Shown here piece after piece: positions 36,760 through 45,604 of a DNA stretch of 64,000 nt. The notes under the pieces are model-generated. The model was not told the origin of the DNA. It saw nothing but the letters and a program-made list of their open reading frames with translations, and searched no databases. A program made the position numbers and the translations under genes. The stretch covers positions 62,001 through 126,000 of the forward strand of contig JAIQFI010000012.1 of assembly GCA_020073345.1 (NCBI GenBank). Direction: 5' to 3'. Position 1 is the stretch's first letter. The number at the start of each line of letters is the position of its first letter. The DNA is from Terriglobia bacterium (GTDB taxonomy: Bacteria; Acidobacteriota; Terriglobia; Bryobacterales; Bryobacteraceae).

Positions 36760-37848
36760 TCAGTCGACGTACACTCGCTTGACCCGCGCGCTGATTCCGC
36801 ACAGCACGCTGTAAGAGATCGTCCCCGCCAGGCGCGCCATCTGCTGCGCGTCAATCGATATTTCGCCCTCAGAGCCGAGCAGCGTTACCGCATCCCCCAC
36901 ACGCAAATCGGGGCTGGCAGTGACGTCGATGGTGGTCAAATCCATCGATACCGCTCCTATGATCGGCGCCGGTTTCCCCTTCGCGATCACGTGGCCTCGG
37001 TTCGAGAGCCGGTGCGGAATGCCGTCCGCGTACCCTGCCGCGAGCACCGCGATCCGCATGGGACGAGCTGCGCGATGAATTCCGCCGTATCCAATGAGCG
37101 ATCCGGCGTCCAGATCCTTCACAGCGAGCACCGTGGCTTTCCAGGAGAGCGCGGGCTTGACCACCAACTGTCGTCTCGGCGCCGAGCCTCGCGCCGGCGA
37201 AACGTATCCGTAGATGGCATGTCCCGGTCGGACCAGGTTCCACCAGGCGGTCTTGCGACCATACGCGACGGGTATGGTTCCGGACGCATGAACGTAACGG
37301 GGCGTCAGGCCCGCGGCGCGCAGCCCCGACAGCACGCCCTCGAAGTGCAGTAGCTGGTCTTCCGTCTGCCGGCTTTCATAATTGCCTGAGGAGGCAAAGT
37401 GCGTCATGAGACCTTCCAGATTGGCCGGCACGGCTTGAACGGCTCGCGCGATATCCTCCGCGCAGGCGCGCGTGCCCAGGCGTCCCATGCCACTGTCGAT
37501 CTTCAGGTGATAGGGAACGCGCGCGGCGGGCAGATCCTCCAGCGAATGAATCACTGGCGTCAGATCGAATTCTTCCAGCCCGGCTCGCTCCTCCGGGAGA
37601 AAATCGGCCATTACGAGGATCCGGGCGCGGATCCCCTGGCGGCGCAGGTAGACCCCCTCTTCGACGTTGGATACGGCCAGCCAGGCAGCGCCTTCGGCTT
37701 CGAGCGCCCGCGACACTTCCACAGCCCCGTGGCGATAGGCGTCGGCTTTGACCACAGCCATCACGTCGACCTCGGCGCCGACAACTTTCCGCACCGCGCG
37801 GTAATTTGCGCGAATCTGCCCCAGCGAGACTTCCACCCAACTTCTCAT
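36760..37848 (-). CDS. alr: alanine racemase
   Basis: A 362-residue fold-III PLP enzyme that interconverts L- and D-alanine for peptidoglycan. PLP Lys lies in VMAVVKADAYRHGAVEVSR near residue 33 (ADAY where ANAY is common). AVLAAGYADGIPHRLSNRG and IGAVSMDLTTIDVT are the C-terminal hallmarks, the first with the catalytic Tyr. The start overlaps the stop of the upstream glycosyltransferase by four bases (ATGA), so alr is the last gene of the glycan operon, an unusual position for a cell-wall gene. Confidence 0.95.
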   Translation of the reverse strand: MRSWVEVSLGQIRANYRAVRKVVGAEVDVMAVVKADAYRHGAVEVSRALEAEGAAWLAVSNVEEGVYLRRQGIRARILVMADFLPEERAGLEEFDLTPVIHSLEDLPAARVPYHLKIDSGMGRLGTRACAEDIARAVQAVPANLEGLMTHFASSGNYESRQTEDQLLHFEGVLSGLRAAGLTPRYVHASGTIPVAYGRKTAWWNLVRPGHAIYGYVSPARGSAPRRQLVVKPALSWKATVLAVKDLDAGSLIGYGGIHRAARPMRIAVLAAGYADGIPHRLSNRGHVIAKGKPAPIIGAVSMDLTTIDVTASPDLRVGDAVTLLGSEGEISIDAQQMARLAGTISYSVLCGISARVKRVYVD

Positions 37849-38936
37849 GACCTTCCAGTAGCCAGCCTTGTCAGCAGTTTCTCATACGCGTCGGTGACGG
37901 CGTCCCAACTGTAGCGCGCGCGCACGCGCTCCCTCGCTTGGGTGCGAAGAGTCTCACGCTCCGCCTCCGTCATCGCCAGCGTCCGCTCCAGCACCTGAGC
38001 TAACGTATCCCTCTGGAACGCAAGTCCGGCGCCGCCGGCGACCTCGGCATTTTCCGCAGTGTCGAGATACAAAGTCAGCGCGCCCCGCCCCATGGCCTCG
38101 ATCAGCGCCGGATGCGTACCGCCCACCTCGGTGGCATGGATGTAGCCGAAACAATGTGAGCCGAGCTCGCGGTAGCCTTCGCCATAAATCGCTCCCGGGA
38201 TCACGATGCGCGGATCGCTGGTGGCGCGTACGCGGCCGATGTAGTCCGCTGCGTACGGCGCGTCGCCGATCAGCGCCAGCTTAAACGGTGTCCGCAGCTG
38301 CTCGAACACTTGCCGCACCAGTAATGCGTTATTCTCCGGCTCCATGCGGCTTACGTAGAGAAAATAGCGGCGCCGCTCCAGGCCCAGCCGGTCGAGCACG
38401 GCGGACGTTTCGACCGGACCGACCTCCGCGCCGTAGGGAATCATTTCCGAGGACCGCCCGTACTTCTCGCGATAGTATTGGGCGATACTCTGCGCATCGG
38501 TGACCACCGCGTTCGGCATCCACGTGGCCAGGCGTTCCGAGATGCGGTACCAGGTTTTCGCCAGCGAATTCCATTTCTTGCGATGCCGCTCCAGGCCGTC
38601 GACGTTCAGCGCGACCGGCATGCCCAGTAGGCGCGGGATCCAGGTGAAGACCGCATTGGCCGCGTTGCAGTACAGCACCCCGTCGTATCCGCGTGTTGCC
38701 GCCAGATGCAGCGTCGAAAAAAAAGTGTGCGCGAGCGTATCGAAATATTTGTGACGGATGGTGGGCAGGTACTTCAGGCGTACGCCGCGGTAGGAAGATT
38801 CCGGATACTTTTCGCGACAGTAAACCGTGATGCTGTGGCCGCGTGCGGCGAGCCGCGTCGAAAGTTCCTCGGCGAAGGTCTCAAATCCGCCATAGCGCGC
38901 CGGGATGCCGCGGGTACCGAGGATCGCGAAACGCAC
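37845..38936 (-). CDS. DUF1972-type glycosyltransferase (GT4-like)
   Basis: A 363-residue GT-B glycosyltransferase. The N-terminal GTRGIPARYGGFETFAEELSTRLAARGH is the DUF1972 signature, known from rhamnosyltransferases of exopolysaccharide clusters. The C-terminal donor half has the EGYRELGSHCFGYIHATEVGGTHPALIEAMGRGAL motif in place of the usual EGFG...EAMACG. It is predicted to act at the inner face of the membrane on a lipid-linked glycan. It starts 27 bases after the preceding GT2 gene and overlaps alr by four bases. Confidence 0.88.
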   Translation of the reverse strand: MRFAILGTRGIPARYGGFETFAEELSTRLAARGHSITVYCREKYPESSYRGVRLKYLPTIRHKYFDTLAHTFFSTLHLAATRGYDGVLYCNAANAVFTWIPRLLGMPVALNVDGLERHRKKWNSLAKTWYRISERLATWMPNAVVTDAQSIAQYYREKYGRSSEMIPYGAEVGPVETSAVLDRLGLERRRYFLYVSRMEPENNALLVRQVFEQLRTPFKLALIGDAPYAADYIGRVRATSDPRIVIPGAIYGEGYRELGSHCFGYIHATEVGGTHPALIEAMGRGALTLYLDTAENAEVAGGAGLAFQRDTLAQVLERTLAMTEAERETLRTQARERVRARYSWDAVTDAYEKLLTRLATGRS

Positions 38937-38963
38937 TTCTTGGCTTTCTGAAGCCGGCCTTCT

Positions 38964-40013
38964 TCAGCCGCGGGCGGCGCGGCCCCGGGCCACGGCCCGA
39001 GCCGTCGGACGGGGTGCGGGCCGGCTCACGGGCTGGTAGGAAAACCAACTGGAGATATAGTCGTCCTTGGCCCTGCGGCGCTTCATGATCTCGTGGCGCT
39101 TTTCCAGCACCCGCCTCCAGTTGCGCGCGAGATACCAGAACGCTTTGAGCGAACCGTGCTCGTGGAGAATACACGCGCCTACCACCACGAAATCGCGTGC
39201 CGTGATGGACAACCAGTTGCGCCGGTAGAGATCCGGTGTCATGTTCTTCAGCCGCATCAGGAACCGGTTCTTCACCGAGTGCATATTGATGGCGGACGGA
39301 AGCGCGCGTCGATTCCCAGGCAGTACGTTGCGCACGTGGTACCCGCGCGCCAGCGGCGTATAGATGCACCGCCAGCCCATCAATTGGGCACGCCAGGCCA
39401 CATCGGCGTCTTCGCGGTACACGAAGAAATCCGGGTCGAAAAACTCGCCGAGTATCGCGACGTCCTCGATCATCGAGCGGCGATAGAGCGCCGCTGCCGC
39501 GGTTGCGCCGAACACGTACTCGAAGTTCAGGTAGTGACCGTTATCGATCTCCTGGCTGCCGCGGTCCAGATGCCGCAGCATGGGCGTGAAATAGATGCCG
39601 GTGGAATCCACCAGTTGTTTGTCGGGCAGATCGAAGGTGGCCCGGATGGTGAGAAGCTTTCCGCACACCGTGCCGACCTTGGGATCCACTTGTCCCGCGT
39701 CCACCAGGGCCTGAATGAAGTTTGGCAGCAGCAGCACGTCGGGATTAAGCGTCAAAACCCATTCGCCTTGCGCCCTTCCGATCGCCTGATTCTGGGCCGC
39801 GGCGAATCCCACGTTTTCATCGTTGTAGTAAATGCGGCAGCGGTCGGCGAATTGTTCCAGGATGTCCACGGTGCCGTCGGTCGACGCATTGTCGATCACC
39901 ACGACTTCCATGTTCAGGTACTTCTGTTCTAGAACCGATTCGAGGCAACGCTTGATAAATCTGCCGCTGTTATAAGTAACTAGTGTTACGGAAACCAAAT
40001 CGTTGGAGGCCAT
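38964..40013 (-). CDS. GT2 family glycosyltransferase
   Basis: A 349-residue GT-A enzyme. The N-terminus SVTLVTYNSGRFIKRCLESVLEQ, the VVVIDNASTDGTVDIL nucleotide motif, and the VLTLNPDVLLLPNF DXD-equivalent (NPD) are in place; FFVYREDADVAWRAQ supplies the acceptor-side ED motif. The basic C-terminal tail (KRRRAKDD..., then Arg/Pro/Ala-rich) may bind the membrane. ATG 40013 is chosen because the frame upstream lies in the preceding gene and does not match GT2 proteins. It is part of the minus-strand glycan operon, 11 bases after the preceding GT2 gene. Confidence 0.9.
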   Translation of the reverse strand: MASNDLVSVTLVTYNSGRFIKRCLESVLEQKYLNMEVVVIDNASTDGTVDILEQFADRCRIYYNDENVGFAAAQNQAIGRAQGEWVLTLNPDVLLLPNFIQALVDAGQVDPKVGTVCGKLLTIRATFDLPDKQLVDSTGIYFTPMLRHLDRGSQEIDNGHYLNFEYVFGATAAAALYRRSMIEDVAILGEFFDPDFFVYREDADVAWRAQLMGWRCIYTPLARGYHVRNVLPGNRRALPSAINMHSVKNRFLMRLKNMTPDLYRRNWLSITARDFVVVGACILHEHGSLKAFWYLARNWRRVLEKRHEIMKRRRAKDDYISSWFSYQPVSRPAPRPTARAVARGRAARG

Positions 40014-40024
40014 CGCGTCTGTTT

Positions 40025-40981
40025 TTATGTTTTCCCGGTGCGTCTGGACCACTGTGCCGGCTGCGTGCGGGACACCAGCCGTTTTACTACTAATCCTATT
40101 ATTTTGTAACAACTAACGACAGGGTTCAGGTTCCGCTCACGAACTATCCCCGCGACCGTCCGCGGAACCGTACTTAGCACCGCTGCGATACAAACGCCCC
40201 GGTATGGCCAAGAGCGGAAATGCTTCGAAGCATATGTTAGAAGGCTAGCATACCAGTACTGTTCCATGCGAGCCGTAGGAAGTTTCTTGACCGAATGGCC
40301 ACCCGAATGCTCCGCGCGAACCTGCGGGACGTACTCGATTCGATACCCCGCATCCGACGCCCGGCGGCAAAAATCCACGTCTTCGAACCAGACCGGATGA
40401 AAGTCCTCGTCGAAACCGCCCAAATCTTCCCATACATCGCGCCGCGTCATGAGAAATGCGCCGGCGGGCTGCTCCACGGCGCCCTCGAGGTTCAGATCCC
40501 GATCCAAGTATCGATAGCGCCGGTTCACCGCATTCCCCGGCCACAAGCGGTTGATTCCCAGGAGCTCGAACGCCAGAGACACCGGCGTGGGAAACCGGCG
40601 GACAGTAAACCCGGCTTGCGCACGGCCATCCGGCCCGGTAAGTTGGCCGGCTGCGAGTCCGTGTTCCTGGCACGCCTCGATCATGGCGGATAGGGGAGTC
40701 CGCAGCCGCACATCGGGATTGAGAAGAAGAATCGAATCGGCGCGAGTCTCACGGAAGCCTTGATTCGCGGCCCCGGCGAATCCGCGATTATCCCGATTGG
40801 CGACCAGCGTCACTCGTGGATTCATGACAGGCCGCAGCCGGACCCGTTCTACAGTCCGATCGGTGGACGCATTGTCGACTACGATCACGTCCACACCCGG
40901 AGCCATTTCAGCCAGCGCATCGAGGCAGCTCAAGATCACCTCCTCCGAGTTGTAGGTGACAATTACAGCCCCAGCAGCCAG
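40025..40981 (-). CDS. GT2 family glycosyltransferase without a standard start codon
   Basis: About 312-318 residues, GT-A fold: VIVVDNASTDRTVERV, SILLLNPDVRLRTPL (NPD metal motif) and WFEDVDFCRRASDAGYRIEYVPQ. The first beta strand AVIVTYNSEEVILSCLDALAE is needed for the fold, yet no ATG, GTG or TTG precedes it in frame; the first is a GTG at 40939, inside the motif. Candidates are CTG at 40981, with GGAGGG seven bases upstream, or ATT at 40963, overlapping the stop of the previous gene. I give the CTG coordinate; the C-terminus is not in doubt. Confidence 0.75.
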   Translation of the reverse strand: MAAGAVIVTYNSEEVILSCLDALAEMAPGVDVIVVDNASTDRTVERVRLRPVMNPRVTLVANRDNRGFAGAANQGFRETRADSILLLNPDVRLRTPLSAMIEACQEHGLAAGQLTGPDGRAQAGFTVRRFPTPVSLAFELLGINRLWPGNAVNRRYRYLDRDLNLEGAVEQPAGAFLMTRRDVWEDLGGFDEDFHPVWFEDVDFCRRASDAGYRIEYVPQVRAEHSGGHSVKKLPTARMEQYWYASLLTYASKHFRSWPYRGVCIAAVLSTVPRTVAGIVRERNLNPVVSCYKIIGLVVKRLVSRTQPAQWSRRTGKT

Positions 40982-41967
40982 AAATAGGCCCTCCAGTAAC
41001 GGTCGAACCCGCTCTGCCGCTGGATTTCAAGAATGGTTCGCTCGCTTTCCCTAACGAAAGCCCCGACTTTAACTAAAGCTTCGGTACTTCTGGACGCCAG
41101 CCTCTGCGCCGGGAGGGTTCGGGCGACGCGCATGCCCGCCACTTTACCCTGGAGATAAGCGCCTGCACACCCGTGGCAGAGAGCAACAAAACCCCAGAGC
41201 AATTGTCCGGCCAGGATGGGCCAGCGGGATAAACCGCGGAAGTACTTTGCTGTCAACAAAAGCTGATTGCGAGCGATCAGCCGCACTGAGTATTTATTCC
41301 ACTGTCCCCATGTCGAACTTCCCTGGTGATACGCAATTGCAGCCGGGACGTATAGGCCCCACCGGTCGTGGATCGCGCAGCGTATCCCGAAATCGACATC
41401 CTCCAGATACGACTCGAAGACTTCATCCAGAGGACCTATTTCCTCGAACAGCCGCCGCCGGAAAAGGGCCGCAGTCATGGGAGCCATCCGGATACGGCGC
41501 GGTTGATTCCAGAACGGCCCGTCCGGCTTTCCCGAGCCGCATCGGTATGCGCAAGCGCCGCGCGAGATCGCGTCAAAAGTGCCATCAATGCGCGCGCCAT
41601 CGATGCGGGAGGGATCGCTGGCCATGAGCGTTTTTCCGGTCGCAAACCAGGCCTCTTCCTTCTCGACTGCTGTCAGCAAGGTGGCCAGCCAATCGGGCGT
41701 CAAGGCCACGTCATTATTCAGAATCGCGATCCAATCTGCAGTGGCGGCCTGGATACCGCGGTTCACCGCGGCGGCGAATCCCAGATTGCGTTCCAGCCGG
41801 AGGACCTTCGCGCCGGCGCGCTCGGCCACGGCGATGGAGTCGTCGGCCGAGCCGTTATCCACGACAATGATCTCGTCGAACGGACGCGTCTGCTGGGCAA
41901 GATTCACCAGGAGCGCCTGAAGAAGATCCCTCCGGTTCCAGTGAGGAACTACGGCGGCCACCCTCAT
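40963..41967 (-). CDS. GT2 family glycosyltransferase
   Basis: A 334-residue GT-A enzyme similar in plan to its neighbours: VAAVVPHWNRRDLLQALLVNLAQQ, EIIVVDNGSADDSI, WIAILNNDVALTPDWL (NND metal motif) and SYLEDVDFGIRCAIHDRWGLYVP. The last 90 residues include a hydrophobic stretch (WPILAGQLLWGFVALCHG) that may be a re-entrant or peripheral membrane helix. It overlaps the preceding GT2 gene by four bases (ATGA) and leads directly into the next, so all are expressed together. Confidence 0.9.
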   Translation of the reverse strand: MRVAAVVPHWNRRDLLQALLVNLAQQTRPFDEIIVVDNGSADDSIAVAERAGAKVLRLERNLGFAAAVNRGIQAATADWIAILNNDVALTPDWLATLLTAVEKEEAWFATGKTLMASDPSRIDGARIDGTFDAISRGACAYRCGSGKPDGPFWNQPRRIRMAPMTAALFRRRLFEEIGPLDEVFESYLEDVDFGIRCAIHDRWGLYVPAAIAYHQGSSTWGQWNKYSVRLIARNQLLLTAKYFRGLSRWPILAGQLLWGFVALCHGCAGAYLQGKVAGMRVARTLPAQRLASRSTEALVKVGAFVRESERTILEIQRQSGFDRYWRAYFWLLGL

Positions 41968-42635
41968 GAGAACCGCTTCTTGAGCAGGAACCAGAGATTA
42001 TATAAGCCGTCGCGCCACGGATTGAGCTTGATCTCGCCCAGCCGCGAGCTGTACAGAATCGACAGCTCCGCGAAACGATGCCGGTTCAGCTTCAGTGCCT
42101 CAATCTTGATTTCTTCGGAGAAAGCCATCCCGTCCGATTCCAGCGTCATTTTGCTGAGAATCGACCGGTGAAACACCCACATCCCCGACTGCGAATCGCG
42201 AACCCAGGTTAGGTACAGAACCGACATCGCCAGTGACAGGATCAGATTCCCCACCCAATGCTTGAAGCTCATGGCCGACCCGTCCCTCACCGGGAAACGC
42301 GAAGCGTTCAGAAAATCGACTCGAAGATGGATAAAGGCTTCCAGCAGGTAGGAAATAGCATCTGGCGGATAGCTGTGGTCGCCATCGAGGGTGATGATAA
42401 TGTCGCCGCAAGCCGCGGCGAAGCCGGTTTTGTAACTCCGACCGTAACCGCGCGCGTCTTCCCGGATCACCTGCGCGCCAAACCGGCGGGCCACCTCTGA
42501 CGTCTGGTCCGTCGAGCCGTTATCGACCACCAGCACCTGGTCGACAAATTCCGGCATGCGGGTCAGTACCTGCTCGACTCCCTGTTCTTCGTTCAAGCAC
42601 GGCATGATCACCGTGATTGTTTGTCCCTTATACAT
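41964..42635 (-). CDS. GT2 glycosyltransferase, DPM1-like (polyprenyl-phosphate sugar synthase type)
   Basis: A 223-residue enzyme: TVIMPCLNEEQGVEQVLTRMP, VLVVDNGSTDQTSEVARRFGAQVIRE, and GDIIITLDGDHSYPPDAIS with the DGD metal motif. The compact form without C-terminal membrane spans, and TWVRDSQSGMWVFHRSIL, resemble dolichol-phosphate mannosyltransferase-type synthases that load a sugar onto a polyprenyl phosphate. It is the first gene of the downstream glycan block; its promoter should lie in 42636-42698, shared with the opposite gene. Confidence 0.87.
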   Translation of the reverse strand: MYKGQTITVIMPCLNEEQGVEQVLTRMPEFVDQVLVVDNGSTDQTSEVARRFGAQVIREDARGYGRSYKTGFAAACGDIIITLDGDHSYPPDAISYLLEAFIHLRVDFLNASRFPVRDGSAMSFKHWVGNLILSLAMSVLYLTWVRDSQSGMWVFHRSILSKMTLESDGMAFSEEIKIEALKLNRHRFAELSILYSSRLGEIKLNPWRDGLYNLWFLLKKRFS

Positions 42636-42710
42636 TCGACCGTTTCACCAGCATAGCCTGCTCAAGCTGGTTACGAGGCCAGTCTGGCTCATAGGGGTAT
42701 GATGGGGGAC

Positions 42711-43205
42711 ATGAAGTGGCTTTCCAACATGGTATTGGGCGCGCTCGGCGCCCTGGTCTCGATTTCCGCCGCGCATGCGGAGGTCTTCGGAGTGAAGACC
42801 GTGTACGTGCTTCCCATGACCGGCGGACTCGATCAGTATCTTGCCCTGCAACTCACTTCGGCGGGAGTGCTCCAGGTGGTCACCGATCCGAAGAAGGCGG
42901 ACGCGATTTTGACCGATGGGATCGGCGCGCGTCTGGAGGATAGTCTCAGCGCGCTGTACGGCGAGGTCCAGAAGGATAATGCCGACAAAGATAAGTCCGA
43001 CAAGGCCGGTTCCTCCGATTTCACCCACCCTGCCATGCGGCCGCTTTCCAGCAGCCGAGGCGTCGTTTTCCTGGTGGATCGGACTAGCCGGGATGTTCTG
43101 TGGAGCACCTTCGAGCGGCCGAAAAACACTCAGCCCGGGGAGCTGAAGCATACCGCGCAGAAGATCGTCGAGCGGCTGGCGAAGACACAAAAGATCAAGC
43201 AGTAG
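42711..43205 (+). CDS. secreted hypothetical protein in the glycan cluster
   Basis: A 164-residue exported protein I cannot assign. The signal peptide is MKWLSNMVLGALGALVSISAAHA, followed by a compact alpha/beta domain (VKTVYVLPMTGGLDQYLALQLTSAGVLQVVTDPKKADAILTDGIG). The first strand, the C-terminal half (RGVVFLVDRTSRDVLWSTFERP) and the ADAIL phrase suggest a TolB/CsgG-like small-molecule or adaptor fold. ATGs at 42699 and 42702 are also possible. It stands opposite to all other genes of the glycan block and ends two bases before the stop of the GT2-GT4 gene. Confidence 0.65.
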   Translation: MKWLSNMVLGALGALVSISAAHAEVFGVKTVYVLPMTGGLDQYLALQLTSAGVLQVVTDPKKADAILTDGIGARLEDSLSALYGEVQKDNADKDKSDKAGSSDFTHPAMRPLSSSRGVVFLVDRTSRDVLWSTFERPKNTQPGELKHTAQKIVERLAKTQKIKQ

Positions 43206-43207
43206 TC

Positions 43208-45604
43208 TTACCCGGCGGTGGAGCGGGCCTCCAGGCCCGTCGTCGTTTCCGAGTCGCCCGCCACGTCCCTGCGCATCCTTCTAACCTCCGCGCGGTAACA
43301 CTCCACCAGGCGTTCGGTCATGGCCCGCATATCTCGCGTGGCGACCACGTGGGCCCGGGCGCGCCGGGCTAATGCTTCAGCTTCCTCCGGAAGCCGCAGT
43401 AGGCGAACCACGTGCGCAGCGAATACTTCCGGGTCATCGGCCAGTGCGCAGATCTCACCATCCTTTTCCGCCAGCCCCTCCGCGCCCAAATGCGTCGAAA
43501 CCACCGGAATTCCGGCCGCGAAAGCCTCCAGGAGTTTTACACGAACTCCTGATCCAGCCAGGATCGGGCAGACGAACAGGGAGTAGCGCATGAGCGGCTC
43601 GCGCACATCCTCTACGAAGCCGACCATCTCGATCGCCTCCGGATCCCGCAATGAATGCCGCGGGGGAGGATCGGATCCCACGATCACCAGCCTCGCCCGG
43701 GGCTCGGCTTTGCGAATGCGCGGGAAAACGTCCTGCAGGAACCACTGCAGCGCCTCCACGTTCGGTAAGTGCCGGAAACTGCCCAGAAACAGCAACGTGA
43801 ACGGTTCACGCCCGGCAGGCCGGAATTCGTATCCGGAGGTGTCGATTCCGGCGCGATATCCATCGTCCAGGCGGCCGTTTAGCTGCGGGAGGAAAGACCG
43901 GAGGTATTCAGCGTTGTCGCGGCTGCACACCTGTACGCGGTCGAGCCGGGGCAGCAGCTGAAGTTCGTAGCGGATCGCGCGGAGATACTCCCAGCGCGAA
44001 ACGGTCCTCTCCAGAACGTTGTTCATGTGCGGAAGACGCCGCGCAATGGACTGGAAATATAGGTCGTGCTCGAACAGGATGCTGGGAATGTGGCGGAACC
44101 GGCCGGCGTACTGCCCCATCACCAGATATTCGAGCTGTAAGACGTCGATCGATTGCGTGTAGATCTGGCGGTGTATCAGCCAAGCCAGATCGCGGTTGCG
44201 AAACTCACGGGACGCGTGCGGTTCAGCCGAACCCAGCGCCTTCTGGTGTCCTTGCAAACGCACGATGTACTTCGTAGACGCGCAAATCCTGTCCAGCTCG
44301 CCGTGCGCCTCGCGCTCGCGGTCGTGATCGAGCAAAACGATCAAGTGGAGGTCGCAGAGGCGTGCTAATTCACGCACGGTTTGGTACATGAACACCGCGC
44401 CGCCGTGCACCGGAGGACAGAGCGGGTACGGAGATACGAACAGAACAGCCAGGCGCACGGGATCGCTCCGCAGCGGGAGGAACGTATCGCGAAAGTGGCC
44501 TCCCAGCGGCCTTTTGAATGCTTCCTGGTCGGAGACGGTTGCAAGCTTACGGGCTCGGGCGCGCGAGGCCAGCCCGCGTGGCAGAGCCAGAAACGCTCGC
44601 AGGATTCCTGAAAAATTTGGGCGCTCGGGGGAATCGCCAGCCACCCAGCTCAGCGTTGCGGCCGCCCAGGTGAAGAAAAAGTGCGAACCCAGCCGGCGCC
44701 AGTCGTGGATATTTTTCCAGGTGAACAGCAGGAAGTTTTTCTTGAGCACCGATTGGATGTAGGCTTCCGAAAAACGCTTGCCGATGGTGCCGCGATGTTC
44801 GTGATAGACAACGCTGGCCGGCTGGTAGAGAACCTTCCAGCCGCGTTTCCAGGCGAGATAGCCCAGATCGGTATCTTCCAGGTAAAACGGCTTGAGCAGC
44901 TCGTCAAAGCCGCCCAGCTCCAGAAACTTGTTGCGGTCGAACGCGCACGACCCGCCGCCGCCATAGAAACAGGGATAGATTTGGCGGATTTCAGGCTCGA
45001 TGCGATGCCGCACGCGCAGAGCGCCTTGCAGCCACCAGCCCTCCGTCAGGCCGCTTTCCTCGCGGGGCTTGTCCGGATCGGAAAAAAAGATCTGGCACGA
45101 GACGGCGAAGGTTTTATCATCGGTGAATCCAGCCAGAAGAGGCTGCAAAAAGTTCCGCTCCACGCGCATGTCGCTATTGAGCAACACGACGATGTCATTC
45201 CGCGCCGCCCGGAACCCGGCGTTGGAGCCGCCGCCGAATCCAAGGTTGTGTTCGAGTGCCAGCACTCGAACTTGAGGAAAGTGTTCGCGCACAAACTCAG
45301 CGCTACCGTCCTCGGAACCGTTGTCCACTACGATGATTTCGTTTTGTGAGGAATCGGATAGCGCCGCGATCACCGACGGCAGGTATTTTTCGAGCAGATC
45401 GCGTCCATTCCAGTTGGGAATCACCACGCTCGCTGCGCGCGTGTCTGGGGCCGTATCTTGCGGCAACTTCCTGCGGGGTGTGAGCGAAGATATTACGTCG
45501 GATAAGAACAGCGCCAGCGCGGCGAGAAGCAGCAGAACCGGAGATAGCAGCGCGAGAGGCAGGTACCGGAGCAATTTCCAGGCGCCCGCCAGAAAACGCT
45601 TCAT
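43208..45604 (-). CDS. bifunctional GT2-GT4 glycosyltransferase
   Basis: A 798-residue protein with two complete transferase domains. A transmembrane helix near residues 18-38 (PLALLSPVLLLLAALALFL) leads to a GT2 GT-A domain (SVVIPNWNGRDLLEKYLPSV, EIIVVDNGSEDGS, IVVLLNSDMRVERNF, FYLEDTDLGYLAWKRG). From about 380 a GT4 GT-B domain follows (LFVSPYPLCPPVHGGAVFMYQTVRELARL, LLFLGSFRHLPNVEALQWFL, PILAGSGVRVKLLEAFAAGIPVVSTHLGAEGL). One protein could thus add two successive sugars. ATG 45604 overlaps the methyltransferase stop by four bases. Confidence 0.87.
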   Translation of the reverse strand: MKRFLAGAWKLLRYLPLALLSPVLLLLAALALFLSDVISSLTPRRKLPQDTAPDTRAASVVIPNWNGRDLLEKYLPSVIAALSDSSQNEIIVVDNGSEDGSAEFVREHFPQVRVLALEHNLGFGGGSNAGFRAARNDIVVLLNSDMRVERNFLQPLLAGFTDDKTFAVSCQIFFSDPDKPREESGLTEGWWLQGALRVRHRIEPEIRQIYPCFYGGGGSCAFDRNKFLELGGFDELLKPFYLEDTDLGYLAWKRGWKVLYQPASVVYHEHRGTIGKRFSEAYIQSVLKKNFLLFTWKNIHDWRRLGSHFFFTWAAATLSWVAGDSPERPNFSGILRAFLALPRGLASRARARKLATVSDQEAFKRPLGGHFRDTFLPLRSDPVRLAVLFVSPYPLCPPVHGGAVFMYQTVRELARLCDLHLIVLLDHDREREAHGELDRICASTKYIVRLQGHQKALGSAEPHASREFRNRDLAWLIHRQIYTQSIDVLQLEYLVMGQYAGRFRHIPSILFEHDLYFQSIARRLPHMNNVLERTVSRWEYLRAIRYELQLLPRLDRVQVCSRDNAEYLRSFLPQLNGRLDDGYRAGIDTSGYEFRPAGREPFTLLFLGSFRHLPNVEALQWFLQDVFPRIRKAEPRARLVIVGSDPPPRHSLRDPEAIEMVGFVEDVREPLMRYSLFVCPILAGSGVRVKLLEAFAAGIPVVSTHLGAEGLAEKDGEICALADDPEVFAAHVVRLLRLPEEAEALARRARAHVVATRDMRAMTERLVECYRAEVRRMRRDVAGDSETTTGLEARSTAG

